Position numbers and translations under genes: made by a program
Source of the DNA: an uncultured Bacilli bacterium
Lineage (GTDB): Bacteria > Bacillota_I > Bacilli_A > RF39 > UBA660
Reading direction: 5' to 3'
Assembly: GCA_934096035.1 (NCBI GenBank)
Contig: CAKOKX010000001.1
Coordinates: forward strand, 620,001-684,000
DNA length: 64,000 nucleotides
The notes under the pieces: generated by a model
Told to the model about the DNA's origin: nothing
The model's database searches: none
What the model saw: the letters and a program-made list of their open reading frames with translations, nothing else
In this document: in pieces, positions 16,475 to 25,355 of the stretch
Numbering within the stretch: the stretch's first letter is position 1
Layout: each line of letters starts with the position of its first letter

Positions 16475-18379
16475 ATGTTTTATAATAATATACATACTAG
16501 AATTAGATATATATTTTTAGTAGTTATTTTAGTTTTAATTATAGCAATTGTTAGAGTCTTTTATATTCAAGTTTTTTCTTATAAAAAGTTAAATACTTTA
16601 GCAGAATCTTTGTGGAGTAGAAAATTACCGATATTAGCAGATCGTGGAAAAATTGTAGACCGAAAAGGTAGAGTATTAGCGGATAATATTACTACAACAT
16701 CACTTATAGTTATTCCAAATCAAATTGAAAATAAAGAAGATACAGCTAAAAAGTTAAGTGAAATACTTGGAAGTGACTATAATGATATGCTTAAGCATGT
16801 TAGTAAAAAAACATCAATTGAAAGAGTACATCCTGAAGGTAGAAGATTAAGTTATGAAGTAGCTGAAAAAATAGATGCTTTAAAAATAGATGGAGTTTAT
16901 TTAGTAAAAGAAAGTAAAAGATATTATCCATATGAAGCAGTTTTAAGTCATGTTTTAGGTTATGTTGGAATTGATAATCAAGGGTTATCTGGTTTAGAAC
17001 TTTATTATGATAATTATTTAACAGGTGAAGATGGTTCCATTAAATATTTTTCTGATGGAAAAGGTCATAAATTACAATTATCAGAAATTTATGAGGCTCC
17101 GACATCGGGTGTAACCTTACAACTAACCATTGATTTAGATTTGCAGCTTGCTATGGAAAATGAACTTGATAATGCCGTAGCCAAATACAATCCCGATAGT
17201 GTTATAGCGATTGCTATGAATCCTAAAAATGGAGAAGTATTAGCAATGTCATCAAGACCCAATTTTAAAAGCAATGAATATAAAAATTATAGTACCGAGG
17301 TTATAAATAGAAACCTACCGATATGGATGACATTTGAACCCGGATCAACTATGAAAATTACGACATATACCGCGGCTATAAATGAAGGATTAATAAATAT
17401 TTTTGAGGATAGATTTACCGATTCCGGAGCGATAACGGTAGATGGTGCAACACTTCATTGTTGGAAACATGGAGGACATGGCAATCAAACTTATCTAGAG
17501 GTTATCGAAAATAGTTGTAACCCGGGATTTGTTAACCTAGGGTTAATGCTGCAAAAAGAAAAATTAATGAGTTATATAAAAAAATTTGGTTTTGGAACAA
17601 AAACAGGAATAGATTTAAATGGAGAAGGAAACGGAATATTATTTAATTTAGATAAAATGGGTAATGTTGAACTTGCTACAACAGCCTTTGGTCAAGGGAT
17701 AAGTGTAACCCCAATTCAACAGGTTCAAGCGGTTTCTGCCATAGTAAACGGAGGAACATTATATTCTCCATTCTTAGTAAAAAATTACTTAGAGCCAGAA
17801 ACTAATACCCTCATAAAGAGTGTAATTGCTCAAAATAAAGGTACTATCATAAAAAAAGAAACATCAGATTTAGTTAAATATGCACTTGAAAGCGTAGTTG
17901 CTAAAGGCTCAGGGCATAATGCCTATATTGAAAATTATCGCATCGGTGGAAAAACTGGAACAGCTCAGACAGTTGAAAATGGAGGATATTCATCAAGTAA
18001 ATATATTTTATCATTTATTGGATTTATGCCAGCAAATGACCCAGAAATTGTAGTTTATGTTGCCGTTCAAAATGCTAAAGGGGTAGTGCAATATGGAGGT
18101 ACTGTTGCAGCACCAATTGCTAGAAATATATTTTTAAGCGCCATAGATATTCTTGATATAAAGCCAGATAGCGAAGGAATCCCTAAAGAATATACTTGGT
18201 TAGATCAAAAATATGTAATTGTACCAGATGTAGTTGGTATGAATATTGATGAAGCCAAAAAGACTTTAAAAGGTTTTAATATAGAATATAGTGGTAACGG
18301 TGAAACTGTTATTTATGAATCTCCAAAAGGCGGAATGTATGCCAAAGAAAATGGTACAGTAGTTCTAATGTTAGGTTGA
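16475..18379 (+). CDS. Second class B penicillin-binding protein (FtsI/SpoVD type) with PASTA domain
   Basis: 634 residues. Membrane anchor about 11-31, dimerisation domain (LADRGKIVDRKGRVLADN; the core RGKIVDRKGRVLA), transpeptidase motifs STMK (FEPGSTMKITT), SxN as SCN (ENSCNPGFVN) and KTG (GGKTGTAQTVENGG), then one C-terminal PASTA repeat (VPDVVGMNIDEAKKTL, about 580-634). It cross-links peptidoglycan, in division or, if SpoVD-like, in the spore cortex; the sequence alone does not decide. The start ATG 16475 has GAGGGATAATT. It heads the second half of the cluster (mraY, ftsW follow). The TGA stop is used normally. Confidence 0.92.
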   Translation: MFYNNIHTRIRYIFLVVILVLIIAIVRVFYIQVFSYKKLNTLAESLWSRKLPILADRGKIVDRKGRVLADNITTTSLIVIPNQIENKEDTAKKLSEILGSDYNDMLKHVSKKTSIERVHPEGRRLSYEVAEKIDALKIDGVYLVKESKRYYPYEAVLSHVLGYVGIDNQGLSGLELYYDNYLTGEDGSIKYFSDGKGHKLQLSEIYEAPTSGVTLQLTIDLDLQLAMENELDNAVAKYNPDSVIAIAMNPKNGEVLAMSSRPNFKSNEYKNYSTEVINRNLPIWMTFEPGSTMKITTYTAAINEGLINIFEDRFTDSGAITVDGATLHCWKHGGHGNQTYLEVIENSCNPGFVNLGLMLQKEKLMSYIKKFGFGTKTGIDLNGEGNGILFNLDKMGNVELATTAFGQGISVTPIQQVQAVSAIVNGGTLYSPFLVKNYLEPETNTLIKSVIAQNKGTIIKKETSDLVKYALESVVAKGSGHNAYIENYRIGGKTGTAQTVENGGYSSSKYILSFIGFMPANDPEIVVYVAVQNAKGVVQYGGTVAAPIARNIFLSAIDILDIKPDSEGIPKEYTWLDQKYVIVPDVVGMNIDEAKKTLKGFNIEYSGNGETVIYESPKGGMYAKENGTVVLMLG

Positions 18380-18459
18380 GTGTAAAAATATGTAAATTTT
18401 ATTTCTAAAATAAAAAAAGAATAAAAAAGTGGTGTATAATAAAGTTACGAGGTGGAATT

Positions 18460-19452
18460 ATGTTAATATTAGCAAAAGCATCAATGGCAATGATGTTAGG
18501 ATTTGTTTTATCATTAATAACAGGTTTATTTATTGTTCCATTATTTAGAAAATTGCATTTTGGGCAATCTGTAAGTAAATTGATTAATGAAAGGCATTTA
18601 AAAAAAGAAGGAACACCAACAATGGGAGGTTTAATTTTCATTATCCCTGTCATAGTATCTTTAATACTATTATATATTAAAGGAAGTATTGAAATTAGTT
18701 ATAATCTTATAATAGTTGTTTTTGTCTTTTTAGCTTATGGGCTACTTGGTTTTGTTGATGACTACTTAAAAGTTAAATTCCATAATAATAATGGTATTAG
18801 TTTAGTTACAAAATTTTTAATTCAAATGTGTATAGCACTAGTTTTCTTTTATCTATTTATGAAAGGCGGAGGAGAACCTGTTTTAAGTATAAGTTTTCTA
18901 AATATTTATATTGATTTAGGTTGGATGTTTGGTTTATTTATATTATTTTTACTTGTTGGTACGACGAATGCTGTTAATATTACTGATGGTCTAGATGGTT
19001 TAGCTGGAGGTTTATCTGCAATAGCCTTCTTTGCTTATGGTGTTATAAGTTGGAATGCTGGTTGGTTAGAAGGTTATCAAGAAATAGCAATATTTTGTTT
19101 CCTTTTAGTAGGTGCTTTAGTAGGCTTTTTAGTATTTAATACTCACCCTGCCAGAATATTTATGGGAGACTTAGGATCTCTTGCACTAGGTGGAGCATTA
19201 GCGTCTGTTGCTATTGTCTCAAGACATGAAATATCTTTAGCCATTATTGGTGGAGTATTTGTAATAGAAACCCTAAGTAGTTTAATTCAAATAATATCAA
19301 TTAGGTATTTTAATAAAAAAGTATTCCTAAAAGCACCGCTTCATCATCATTTTGAAGAAATAGGATGGAGAGAAACAGATATAATCAAGTTATTCTGGGT
19401 TGTAGGTTTTATCCTAGCAATGGCAGCTATAACTTATGGAGTATGGTTATAA
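18460..19452 (+). CDS. mraY: Phospho-N-acetylmuramoyl-pentapeptide-transferase MraY
   Basis: 330 residues with about ten membrane segments. The family motifs are present: GTPTMGGLIFI near residue 48, LLGFVDDYLKV (about 88-98), the loop TNAVNITDGLDGLAGG (about 168-183), MGDLGSLALGG and the HHHFEEIGW signature near residue 290. It transfers phospho-MurNAc-pentapeptide to undecaprenyl phosphate, making lipid I at the membrane. A TATAAT-like box at 18434 and GAGGTGG support transcription and start here. Next to the PBP and ftsW, as in other Bacillota division clusters, but murD/murG are not in between. Confidence 0.96.
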   Translation: MLILAKASMAMMLGFVLSLITGLFIVPLFRKLHFGQSVSKLINERHLKKEGTPTMGGLIFIIPVIVSLILLYIKGSIEISYNLIIVVFVFLAYGLLGFVDDYLKVKFHNNNGISLVTKFLIQMCIALVFFYLFMKGGGEPVLSISFLNIYIDLGWMFGLFILFLLVGTTNAVNITDGLDGLAGGLSAIAFFAYGVISWNAGWLEGYQEIAIFCFLLVGALVGFLVFNTHPARIFMGDLGSLALGGALASVAIVSRHEISLAIIGGVFVIETLSSLIQIISIRYFNKKVFLKAPLHHHFEEIGWRETDIIKLFWVVGFILAMAAITYGVWL

Positions 19453-19498
19453 AAAATCACTACCAATTATATATTTATAACAAATACTGGATTACAAG

Positions 19499-19538
19499 AG
19501 TTTTCTAATACTTGAAAAAAGTAATAGAAAACTTTTTT
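19499..19538 (+). terminator. Rho-independent terminator after mraY
   Basis: AGTTTTCTAATACTT pairs with AAGTAATAGAAAACT (one mismatch in 15) around a short loop and a run of T follows. Confidence 0.8.
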
Positions 19539-19566
19539 TGAAAATATAATTATATGAGGGATACAT

Positions 19567-20649
19567 ATGTCTAAAAAATATGATAAATGGTTACTTATTA
19601 CTGTTATAATAATAGCTATATTTGGTATTATTATGATTTATTCTGCCAGTTCAATCTGGGCTGAATATAAATTTAATGACTCATTTAAATTTGTAAAAGC
19701 CCAAAGTGCATTTTTTATCATAAGTTTAGTAATAGTTTTTGTTTTAAAAAAAATAAATCCTAAAATATATTATGAAAAAGCTAATTTAATATTATTAATT
19801 TGTTTTTTGTTACTAGTCCTTGTTTTGATCCCAGGTCTAGGTAAAATTAGAAATGGAAGTAGAAGTTGGTTTGGTATCGGAGGTTTTGGTATCCAACCCA
19901 GTGAATTTGCTAAAATAGGATTAATTATTTACGTATCAAAGTACTTAGCAAATAATCAAAAACAAATATTTGATATAAAAAAAGGGGTATTGCCAATTTT
20001 ATTAGTTATCGGAGTTTTCTTCTTACTTATAATGCTTGAACCAGATTTTGGTACTGCGATGGTTATTGTTTTAACTCTTACATCAATTCTTTTTATCTCT
20101 GGAGTTAAATTATCATTTTTTGTTAAAATTGGTATTGTAGGACTTCTTGGTATTGTCGGTTTAATCGTAGTTGCCCCATATCGTATGTTAAGAATAGTAT
20201 CCTTCTTAAATCCTTGGGTAGATCCTTTAGGTAGTGGATATCAAATAATTCAAAGTTTATATGCTATTGGTCCAGGTGGACTACTTGGACAAGGCTTTTT
20301 AAATAGTCGCCAAAAACAATTTTATTTGCCTGAACCACAAACAGATTTTATATTTTCAATTATCTCTGAAGAGTTTGGTTTTCTTGGAATTTTGATTGTT
20401 ACGGCATTTTTTGGTTTCATTTTTTATCGTATTGTTAAAATAGCTTTAAATTGTGATAATTTATTTTATAAATACTTATCATTTGGTCTGGGTTTTGGAA
20501 TAATTATTCAAGCCTTGCTTAACATTTGTGTAGTTATAGGTTTAATACCTGTTACTGGAGTAACTCTTCCATTTTTTTCTTATGGAGGTTCAAGTTTATT
20601 AGTTAGTATGATTAGTATTGGAATAATCTTAAGCATAAGTAAAGAATAA
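19567..20649 (+). CDS. ftsW: SEDS-family peptidoglycan polymerase FtsW/RodA
   Basis: 360 residues, about ten membrane segments. SEDS signatures: the IIMIYSASS start region, SRSWFGIGGFGIQPSEFAKIG (core GIQPSEFAKIG, about 110-120), the loop GSGYQIIQSLYAIGPGGLLGQG (core AIGPGGLLGQG) with QTDFIFSIISEEFGFLG, and the end VTLPFFSYGGSSL. SEDS proteins polymerise lipid II together with a class B PBP; position after two PBPs and mraY favours FtsW over RodA or SpoVE. ATG 19567 has GAGGG upstream. It is separated from mraY by a terminator, so it probably has its own promoter. Confidence 0.9.
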   Translation: MSKKYDKWLLITVIIIAIFGIIMIYSASSIWAEYKFNDSFKFVKAQSAFFIISLVIVFVLKKINPKIYYEKANLILLICFLLLVLVLIPGLGKIRNGSRSWFGIGGFGIQPSEFAKIGLIIYVSKYLANNQKQIFDIKKGVLPILLVIGVFFLLIMLEPDFGTAMVIVLTLTSILFISGVKLSFFVKIGIVGLLGIVGLIVVAPYRMLRIVSFLNPWVDPLGSGYQIIQSLYAIGPGGLLGQGFLNSRQKQFYLPEPQTDFIFSIISEEFGFLGILIVTAFFGFIFYRIVKIALNCDNLFYKYLSFGLGFGIIIQALLNICVVIGLIPVTGVTLPFFSYGGSSLLVSMISIGIILSISKE

Positions 20650-20733
20650 TATAAATAAAACATAATAGTTTTTTAACTCTTTCTATAATTGCTTTGATAG
20701 GCACCATTAAAGAAAAAAAGAGTAAAAGAAAAA

Positions 20734-20772
20734 GAATTAAAAGTTCAGCAAAATAGGCTGAATTTTTAATTT
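20734..20772 (+). terminator. Terminator hairpin after ftsW
   Basis: AAAAGTTCAGC (about 20738-20748) and GCTGAATTTTT (about 20757-20767) form the stem and T-rich sequence follows. It closes the cell-wall cluster. Confidence 0.7.
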
Positions 20773-20787
20773 GTAAAAAATGAATTG

Positions 20788-20817
20788 TTGACAGCAATAA
20801 TAATTAAATGATAAAAT
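20788..20817 (+). promoter_or_regulatory. Promoter before the zinc-ribbon membrane protein
   Basis: TTGACA (20788-20793) and TAAAAT (20812-20817), 18-base spacer. Confidence 0.65.
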
Positions 20818-20841
20818 TAAAAAAGTAAAGGTTGTGTTAAA

Positions 20842-21276
20842 ATGGTTTGCCCTAAATGTGATAAAATAGTAGCTAATAACGAAGAAATTTGTCCTTATTG
20901 TAATATGAATTTTTCTTATTCTAGTAAGAAGACAAATTCAAAGTATAATAGTATAATTTGGAAACTTATAGGATTTAGAAATTTATTTATTTTATCAGCA
21001 ATAATATCCGGAGTTATCTTTTTTATATTTACATTTTTGTTTTTTAGCTATGATATTTTCTTTGGAAAATATATTATAGATGAACTTACTTATGAAAAAG
21101 TATTTATAAACATTCTTTTTGTACTACATACATTAAAACCATATGTTTTCTTTTTATTTATTATAAGCATAGTATTTTACTTTAAATACCCACAAAATAA
21201 GATGATAAGGATACTAAACATTATAAGTTCAAGTTTATTGTTTGTGACATTGCTGCTTAGTTTAGCGATAAATTAG
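20842..21276 (+). CDS. Zinc-ribbon membrane protein
   Basis: 144 residues. The N-terminus has a zinc ribbon (MVCPKCDKIV, then ICPYCNMNF: two CxxC pairs), followed by three hydrophobic segments (about 50-75, 92-112 and 122-142). Such proteins are common membrane sensors or assembly factors in Bacillota, but the function is unknown. It has its own promoter and is 31 bases before a PH-like membrane protein, probably in one transcript. Confidence 0.75.
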   Translation: MVCPKCDKIVANNEEICPYCNMNFSYSSKKTNSKYNSIIWKLIGFRNLFILSAIISGVIFFIFTFLFFSYDIFFGKYIIDELTYEKVFINILFVLHTLKPYVFFLFIISIVFYFKYPQNKMIRILNIISSSLLFVTLLLSLAIN

Positions 21277-21307
21277 TAAAAATAATATTAAGAAAAGGAG
21301 TAAAAAA

Positions 21308-21970
21308 ATGTACGATTTTGAAAAGATATTATATGAAAATGAAAAAATAATTTATAGTGGAATATCTCATCCTGAAAAAGGGGATAAAAGTTTAAAAGGA
21401 ATACTTATTTTAGCTGGAGGCTCTTTATTAGTACAATTTTTATTGATATGGAGTGTAATTACTAAAACAGGAGACGGTGCAAATGGAATTACAATCTCAT
21501 TTATAATAATATATGGAGCCTTTTTTGCACTTTTAATATTAGCTATAGTTAGTTTTATAAATAATTTCTTTTTGAGAAAAAAACTATTAGATGGAAATTG
21601 TTATTGTATAACAAATAGAAGGGCAATAAAATATGAAAAGAGAAAAAATAAATTAACCTTTGGATATCTTGTAAATTATCCGTATATAGAATGTTGTCAA
21701 ATAAAAGATAATTATGGTGACTTACGATTTCAAATAGATATAGAAAATGTTGAATCACCAGAAATTACTGATGATATAAGTGCCATGTCTGTTTCTAAAA
21801 ATGTATTAGTACATCCAAACCATGAAAATATGCCTTATTTAATGTTTGAATGCATTGAAGAGCCTGACAAAGTAAGAAAAATAGCAATTCAAGCAAGAAA
21901 TGAATCTTTAGAAAACATAAAAAGAATCGAAGAAGAAAATAATATAAATAAGGAAATGGAGAATGTATGA
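21308..21970 (+). CDS. Membrane protein with bacterial PH-like domain
   Basis: 220 residues. Two hydrophobic segments (about 30-48 and 65-90) are followed by a beta-rich part (CYCITNRRAIKYEKR, FGYLVNYPYIECCQIKDN) that matches the pattern of bacterial PH domains, in which TNRRxI is typical. The C-terminal 30 residues are helical and charged. AGGAG precedes ATG 21308, and the end overlaps the next gene by four bases (ATGA). Function unknown. Confidence 0.65.
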   Translation: MYDFEKILYENEKIIYSGISHPEKGDKSLKGILILAGGSLLVQFLLIWSVITKTGDGANGITISFIIIYGAFFALLILAIVSFINNFFLRKKLLDGNCYCITNRRAIKYEKRKNKLTFGYLVNYPYIECCQIKDNYGDLRFQIDIENVESPEITDDISAMSVSKNVLVHPNHENMPYLMFECIEEPDKVRKIAIQARNESLENIKRIEEENNINKEMENV

Positions 21971-22905
21971 AAAATATAACAGTTTTAGGTGGTGGAGTCC
22001 TAGGAAGTCAAATAGCTTTTCAAACTAGTTATTCAGGATATAATGTTACTATTTATCTTCGGAGCAAGGAAAGTATTAAAAGATGTAAGAAAAAACTTGA
22101 AGAAGTAAAAAATTCTTATATTGAAGCAATTAATATAATGAAAAAAAATAAAGATATTAATAATTGGTCATTAGGTATTGAGGATTTTGATAATTTTAAC
22201 GCAAGTAAATGCTTAAAAAAGGTAAACATGGTGCTTGATGAAATTAATTTAGAATTAAATTTAGATAAAGCTTTAAAAGATGCTGATTTAGTAATAGAAT
22301 CAATGAGTGAAGATTTTAATGCTAAAAAAGAAATATATGAAAGCATAAAAGACAAGCTTGATGATAAAACAATTATTGTTACAAATTCATCTACGATGTT
22401 GCCAAGTAAACTTGCAAAATATACAGATAGAAGTGATAAATTTTTAGCTCTTCATTTTGCAAATTCTATTTGGAAAAATAATATTGTAGAAGTAATGAGA
22501 CATGATAAAACAAGTGAATATGCATTTAATGAGGTAATAGATTTTGCTAAAAGTATAAGGATGATACCACTTCCATTAAATAAAGAAAAGTCTGGCTATT
22601 TGTTAAATTCTATGCTTATACCACTTTTATTTTCTGGCTTAGATTTATTAGTTAATGGTATAAGTGATGTAAAAAGTATAGATACGGCATGGAAAAGAGG
22701 AACAGGATCTCCAAAAGGACCTTTTGAAATACTTGATACTGTGGGATTAAAAACTGCATACAATATAGTTTTAATGTACGTTAAAATACCTAAATTTTTA
22801 GCCCCATATAATTTTAAGGGAATGGAAAGTCTTTTAAAAAAATACATAGAAGAAGGAAAATTAGGAAAATCTAGTGGTGAAGGTTTCTACAAGTATGATA
22901 TATAA
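21967..22905 (+). CDS. 3-hydroxyacyl-CoA dehydrogenase (3-hydroxybutyryl-CoA dehydrogenase-like)
   Basis: 312 residues. Rossmann NAD site at the start (ITVLGGGVLGSQIAF), ADLVIESMSEDFNAKKEIY and TNSSTMLPSKLAKYTDR blocks, catalytic His in LALHFANSIWKNNIVEV, and the C-terminal helical dimer domain with GFYKYD at the end. It oxidises 3-hydroxyacyl-CoA with NAD. Other fatty-acid or butyrate genes are not adjacent, so the substrate is uncertain. It is translationally coupled to the gene before (4-base overlap) and overlaps ogt by 11 bases. Confidence 0.9.
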   Translation: MKNITVLGGGVLGSQIAFQTSYSGYNVTIYLRSKESIKRCKKKLEEVKNSYIEAINIMKKNKDINNWSLGIEDFDNFNASKCLKKVNMVLDEINLELNLDKALKDADLVIESMSEDFNAKKEIYESIKDKLDDKTIIVTNSSTMLPSKLAKYTDRSDKFLALHFANSIWKNNIVEVMRHDKTSEYAFNEVIDFAKSIRMIPLPLNKEKSGYLLNSMLIPLLFSGLDLLVNGISDVKSIDTAWKRGTGSPKGPFEILDTVGLKTAYNIVLMYVKIPKFLAPYNFKGMESLLKKYIEEGKLGKSSGEGFYKYDI

Positions 22906-23407
22906 ATGCATTTATAAAACACCAAATGAGTTTGATGACATTGTGATGGAATCTGATGGCAAATTTCTAACAAAATTAATATTTTTAAATTCTAGTGATT
23001 CAGAAAAATTAAGCAATGATGCTGAGTTTAAAAATCTAAAAATATTTTCAATAACTAAAAAATGGTTAGATATTTATTTTAATGGTGACATTCCTGATTT
23101 TACACCAGAATATAAATTCTATAATTTAAGTTACTTTACTATGGAAGTTATTGAATACATTAAAAAAATTCCTTATGGAAAAACTATAACTTATGGTGAT
23201 ATTGCTTCCAATATTGCCAAAAAGAAAAAAATAAAGCAAATGTCATCTCAAGCTGTAGGTGGAGCGGTAGGTAGAAACCCTATTTGCATAATCATTCCTT
23301 GTCACAGAGTAATGGGAGCAAATAACAAACTTACTGGCTTTGGTGGAGGATTAAATAACAAAATAAATTTATTAAAGAAAGAAGGATATAATGAATACAA
23401 AAAATAG
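22895..23407 (+). CDS. ogt: Methylated-DNA--protein-cysteine methyltransferase
   Basis: 170 residues from ATG 22895; a frame-open stretch from 22874 lies inside the previous gene. The DNA-binding part reads IPYGKTITYGDIA, then the active-site motif IPCHRVMGANNKLTGFGGG (family PCHRV, alkyl-accepting Cys about residue 139), and QAVGGAVGRNP before it. It removes O6-alkyl groups from guanine, suicidally. The start overlaps the dehydrogenase by 11 bases and the end overlaps the flavodoxin gene by 17. Confidence 0.95.
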   Translation: MIYKCIYKTPNEFDDIVMESDGKFLTKLIFLNSSDSEKLSNDAEFKNLKIFSITKKWLDIYFNGDIPDFTPEYKFYNLSYFTMEVIEYIKKIPYGKTITYGDIASNIAKKKKIKQMSSQAVGGAVGRNPICIIIPCHRVMGANNKLTGFGGGLNNKINLLKKEGYNEYKK

Positions 23408-23990
23408 AACAATAATGATTATATTAATGGCAATCTTAATGATTGTTGCATTAATAGGATTAAGATTAAAAAATGATAAAAGTGAAAATTCAAATGTAAA
23501 AGCAACAGGAAAAACACTCGTAGTGTATTTCTCAGCCCAAAATCATACGAAAAATCTTGCAGAAAAAATAGCAAAGAAATTAGATGCTGACCTTTTTGAA
23601 ATAGTTCCACAAGAAAAATACACAAGTGAAGATCTAAATTACAATGATGAAAATTCTCGTGTTTCAATTGAACATAATGATAAAACAAAAAGACATATAT
23701 TATTAGAACAAACAACCCCAGACAATTGGGATAGTTATGAAACTGTTATAATTGCTTATCCAATCTGGTGGGGTATTGCAGCTTGGCCAACTGATAGCTT
23801 TGTAATAGGAAACACTTTTGATAATAAAAAAGTATTTCCAATTTGTACTTCTGCTTCAAGTGGTTTAGGTGATAGTGCTAAAAATTTAAAATCCATATCC
23901 AGCGGCGGAACATGGTATGATGGATATCGTTTTTCATCAAATGCCAGTGATCAAGATATAGATAATTGGCTTAAAACAATTAGTAAATAA
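23391..23990 (+). CDS. Membrane-anchored flavodoxin
   Basis: 199 residues. An N-terminal anchor or signal segment (about 8-24, IMIILMAILMIVALIGL) and then a flavodoxin fold: LVVYFSAQNHTKNLAEKIA (FMN phosphate loop SAQNHTKN), IIAYPIWWGIAAWP and CTSASSGLGDSAKNL. There is no lipobox Cys. Family members carry FMN and transfer single electrons. The anchor puts this one at the cell surface side, unusual for a flavodoxin but frequent in gut Bacillota. GAAGGA precedes ATG 23391. Terminator within the 3' end. Confidence 0.85.
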   Translation: MNTKNRTIMIILMAILMIVALIGLRLKNDKSENSNVKATGKTLVVYFSAQNHTKNLAEKIAKKLDADLFEIVPQEKYTSEDLNYNDENSRVSIEHNDKTKRHILLEQTTPDNWDSYETVIIAYPIWWGIAAWPTDSFVIGNTFDNKKVFPICTSASSGLGDSAKNLKSISSGGTWYDGYRFSSNASDQDIDNWLKTISK

Positions 23991-24008
23991 AAAACTAATT
24001 GTTTTTTT
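23977..24008 (+). terminator. Rho-independent terminator over the flavodoxin stop
   Basis: CAATTAG (23978-23984) and CTAATTG (23995-24001) pair and seven T follow. The left arm lies in the coding sequence. Confidence 0.75.
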
Positions 24009-24056
24009 GAAACTTTTTTTAAAAAAATTAACACTTTAAAGTTGAGGTGAATGAAA

Positions 24057-24545
24057 ATGACTGGTCAAAAAGCCTTAGATAAATTTGATGTGGTTTATAA
24101 TGAAAGTTATAAAGATATTTCTAGGTATGTAGTATTAAATGCTAATAATATTGGTGATGTAAAAGATATACTTCAAAACATCTATCTTGAGGTATATAAA
24201 AATATTGATAAAGTTAGTGATAAAAACTATGTATTTGGAATAGCTAAAAATGTTTTAAAAAAATATTACAGATTTAAGTTCTTAAGAAAAGATGATACTG
24301 AAATTACAGATAATATTAAAAGTAATATTAATTTAGAAAAAACAGTTATGGACAAATTTGATACTGAGCTTGTCTGGAAATATTTAAAAAAGAAAAATAA
24401 CAATATAGCTAAAATAATATATCTTTATTATTATGAAGATTTTACTATTAAAGAAATAGCAAATAGTTTAAATTTAACCGAATCAAATATTAAAAATTAT
24501 ATTTATAGAACTCTAAAAGAGTTAAGGAGGATTAATAATGACTAA
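24057..24545 (+). CDS. ECF-type RNA polymerase sigma factor
   Basis: 162 residues. Region 2 (about 15-75: DVKDILQNIYLEVYKNIDKV, core DILQNIYLEVY) and region 4 with a helix-turn-helix (about 125-155: FTIKEIANSLNLTESNIKNYIYRTLKELRR, core IKEIANSLNLTESNIKNY) give the sigma-70 family, ECF group. The ATG at 24057 is chosen because GAGGTGA ends six bases before it; the ATG at 24051 abuts the site. It overlaps the downstream membrane gene by eight bases, the usual arrangement of ECF factor and anti-sigma partner. Confidence 0.88.
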   Translation: MTGQKALDKFDVVYNESYKDISRYVVLNANNIGDVKDILQNIYLEVYKNIDKVSDKNYVFGIAKNVLKKYYRFKFLRKDDTEITDNIKSNINLEKTVMDKFDTELVWKYLKKKNNNIAKIIYLYYYEDFTIKEIANSLNLTESNIKNYIYRTLKELRRINND

Positions 24546-25227
24546 AAAAGTTTTAAAAGATATAATTGATGAAAAAATAAATAAAAATGATATTTATAAT
24601 TATGTTGTAAATAAAAAAAGAAAAAATATTTATGCAACATTAAAATATGCCAGTTTAGTTTTAATTTGTATTGGAATAATATTATTTGGATACAGAAGTA
24701 AAGCGTTTAAAAATGATAATAATAGTAATGTAGATGAAATACACATTAATGAAATAAGTAAAATAACAAGCAATGATACAGATGTTCATCTAATAAAATT
24801 AGAAAGTAATTATATAGAATATGATTTATTTTCTAAAACATTTCCATTTTATAAAAGAAGCACAGAAGCATTTGATAAAAAAAATAATAAATTAAAAAAT
24901 TACACCTGGGATATAAGTTGTTTAGGAACTTTTGATGAAGAAACAAAATCTACAAGTGTATATAACTATTTATACACTTACAAAAAAAATGATGGAAATG
25001 GTAAGATTATTGTAGCTTTTAATAACTCAAGAAAGCCTGTGCGCGACTATTATTTTGAATCAAGTACAAGTAATTATTCTAAAATAAAAAATAAAGATAT
25101 ATTAATTTATCAATATGAAAATACATATTATACAGAATTTAAAGATAATGGTATTTATTACGATATTGAAAGTCACAATGTAAGTTTAGAAGATTTTAAA
25201 TATATTTTAGAAATAGTAATTGAGTAG
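24538..25227 (+). CDS. Putative anti-sigma factor, single-pass membrane protein
   Basis: 229 residues. Cytoplasmic N-terminus (1-35), membrane segment (about 37-57, YASLVLICIGIILFGY), and an outer domain of about 165 residues with no recognised motif. AAGGAGG precedes ATG 24538. The role is inferred from being coupled to the ECF sigma gene: a membrane sensor that holds the sigma factor. Confidence 0.7.
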   Translation: MTKKVLKDIIDEKINKNDIYNYVVNKKRKNIYATLKYASLVLICIGIILFGYRSKAFKNDNNSNVDEIHINEISKITSNDTDVHLIKLESNYIEYDLFSKTFPFYKRSTEAFDKKNNKLKNYTWDISCLGTFDEETKSTSVYNYLYTYKKNDGNGKIIVAFNNSRKPVRDYYFESSTSNYSKIKNKDILIYQYENTYYTEFKDNGIYYDIESHNVSLEDFKYILEIVIE

Positions 25228-25236
25228 TTGATAAGA

Positions 25237-25267
25237 ACAATTAAAAGTAAAATTTTAATTGTTTTTA
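25237..25267 (+). terminator. Terminator after the sigma/anti-sigma pair
   Basis: ACAATTAAAA and TTTTAATTGT pair around GTAAAA and a T-run follows. Confidence 0.75.
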
Positions 25268-25355
25268 TTTGTGTACCTATTCGACAAGAAAGAACAAATT
25301 ATTTATTTTGAGTGTGTTAGGATAGTAAATGTTTCTTTGGAAATGGGGTAAAAAT

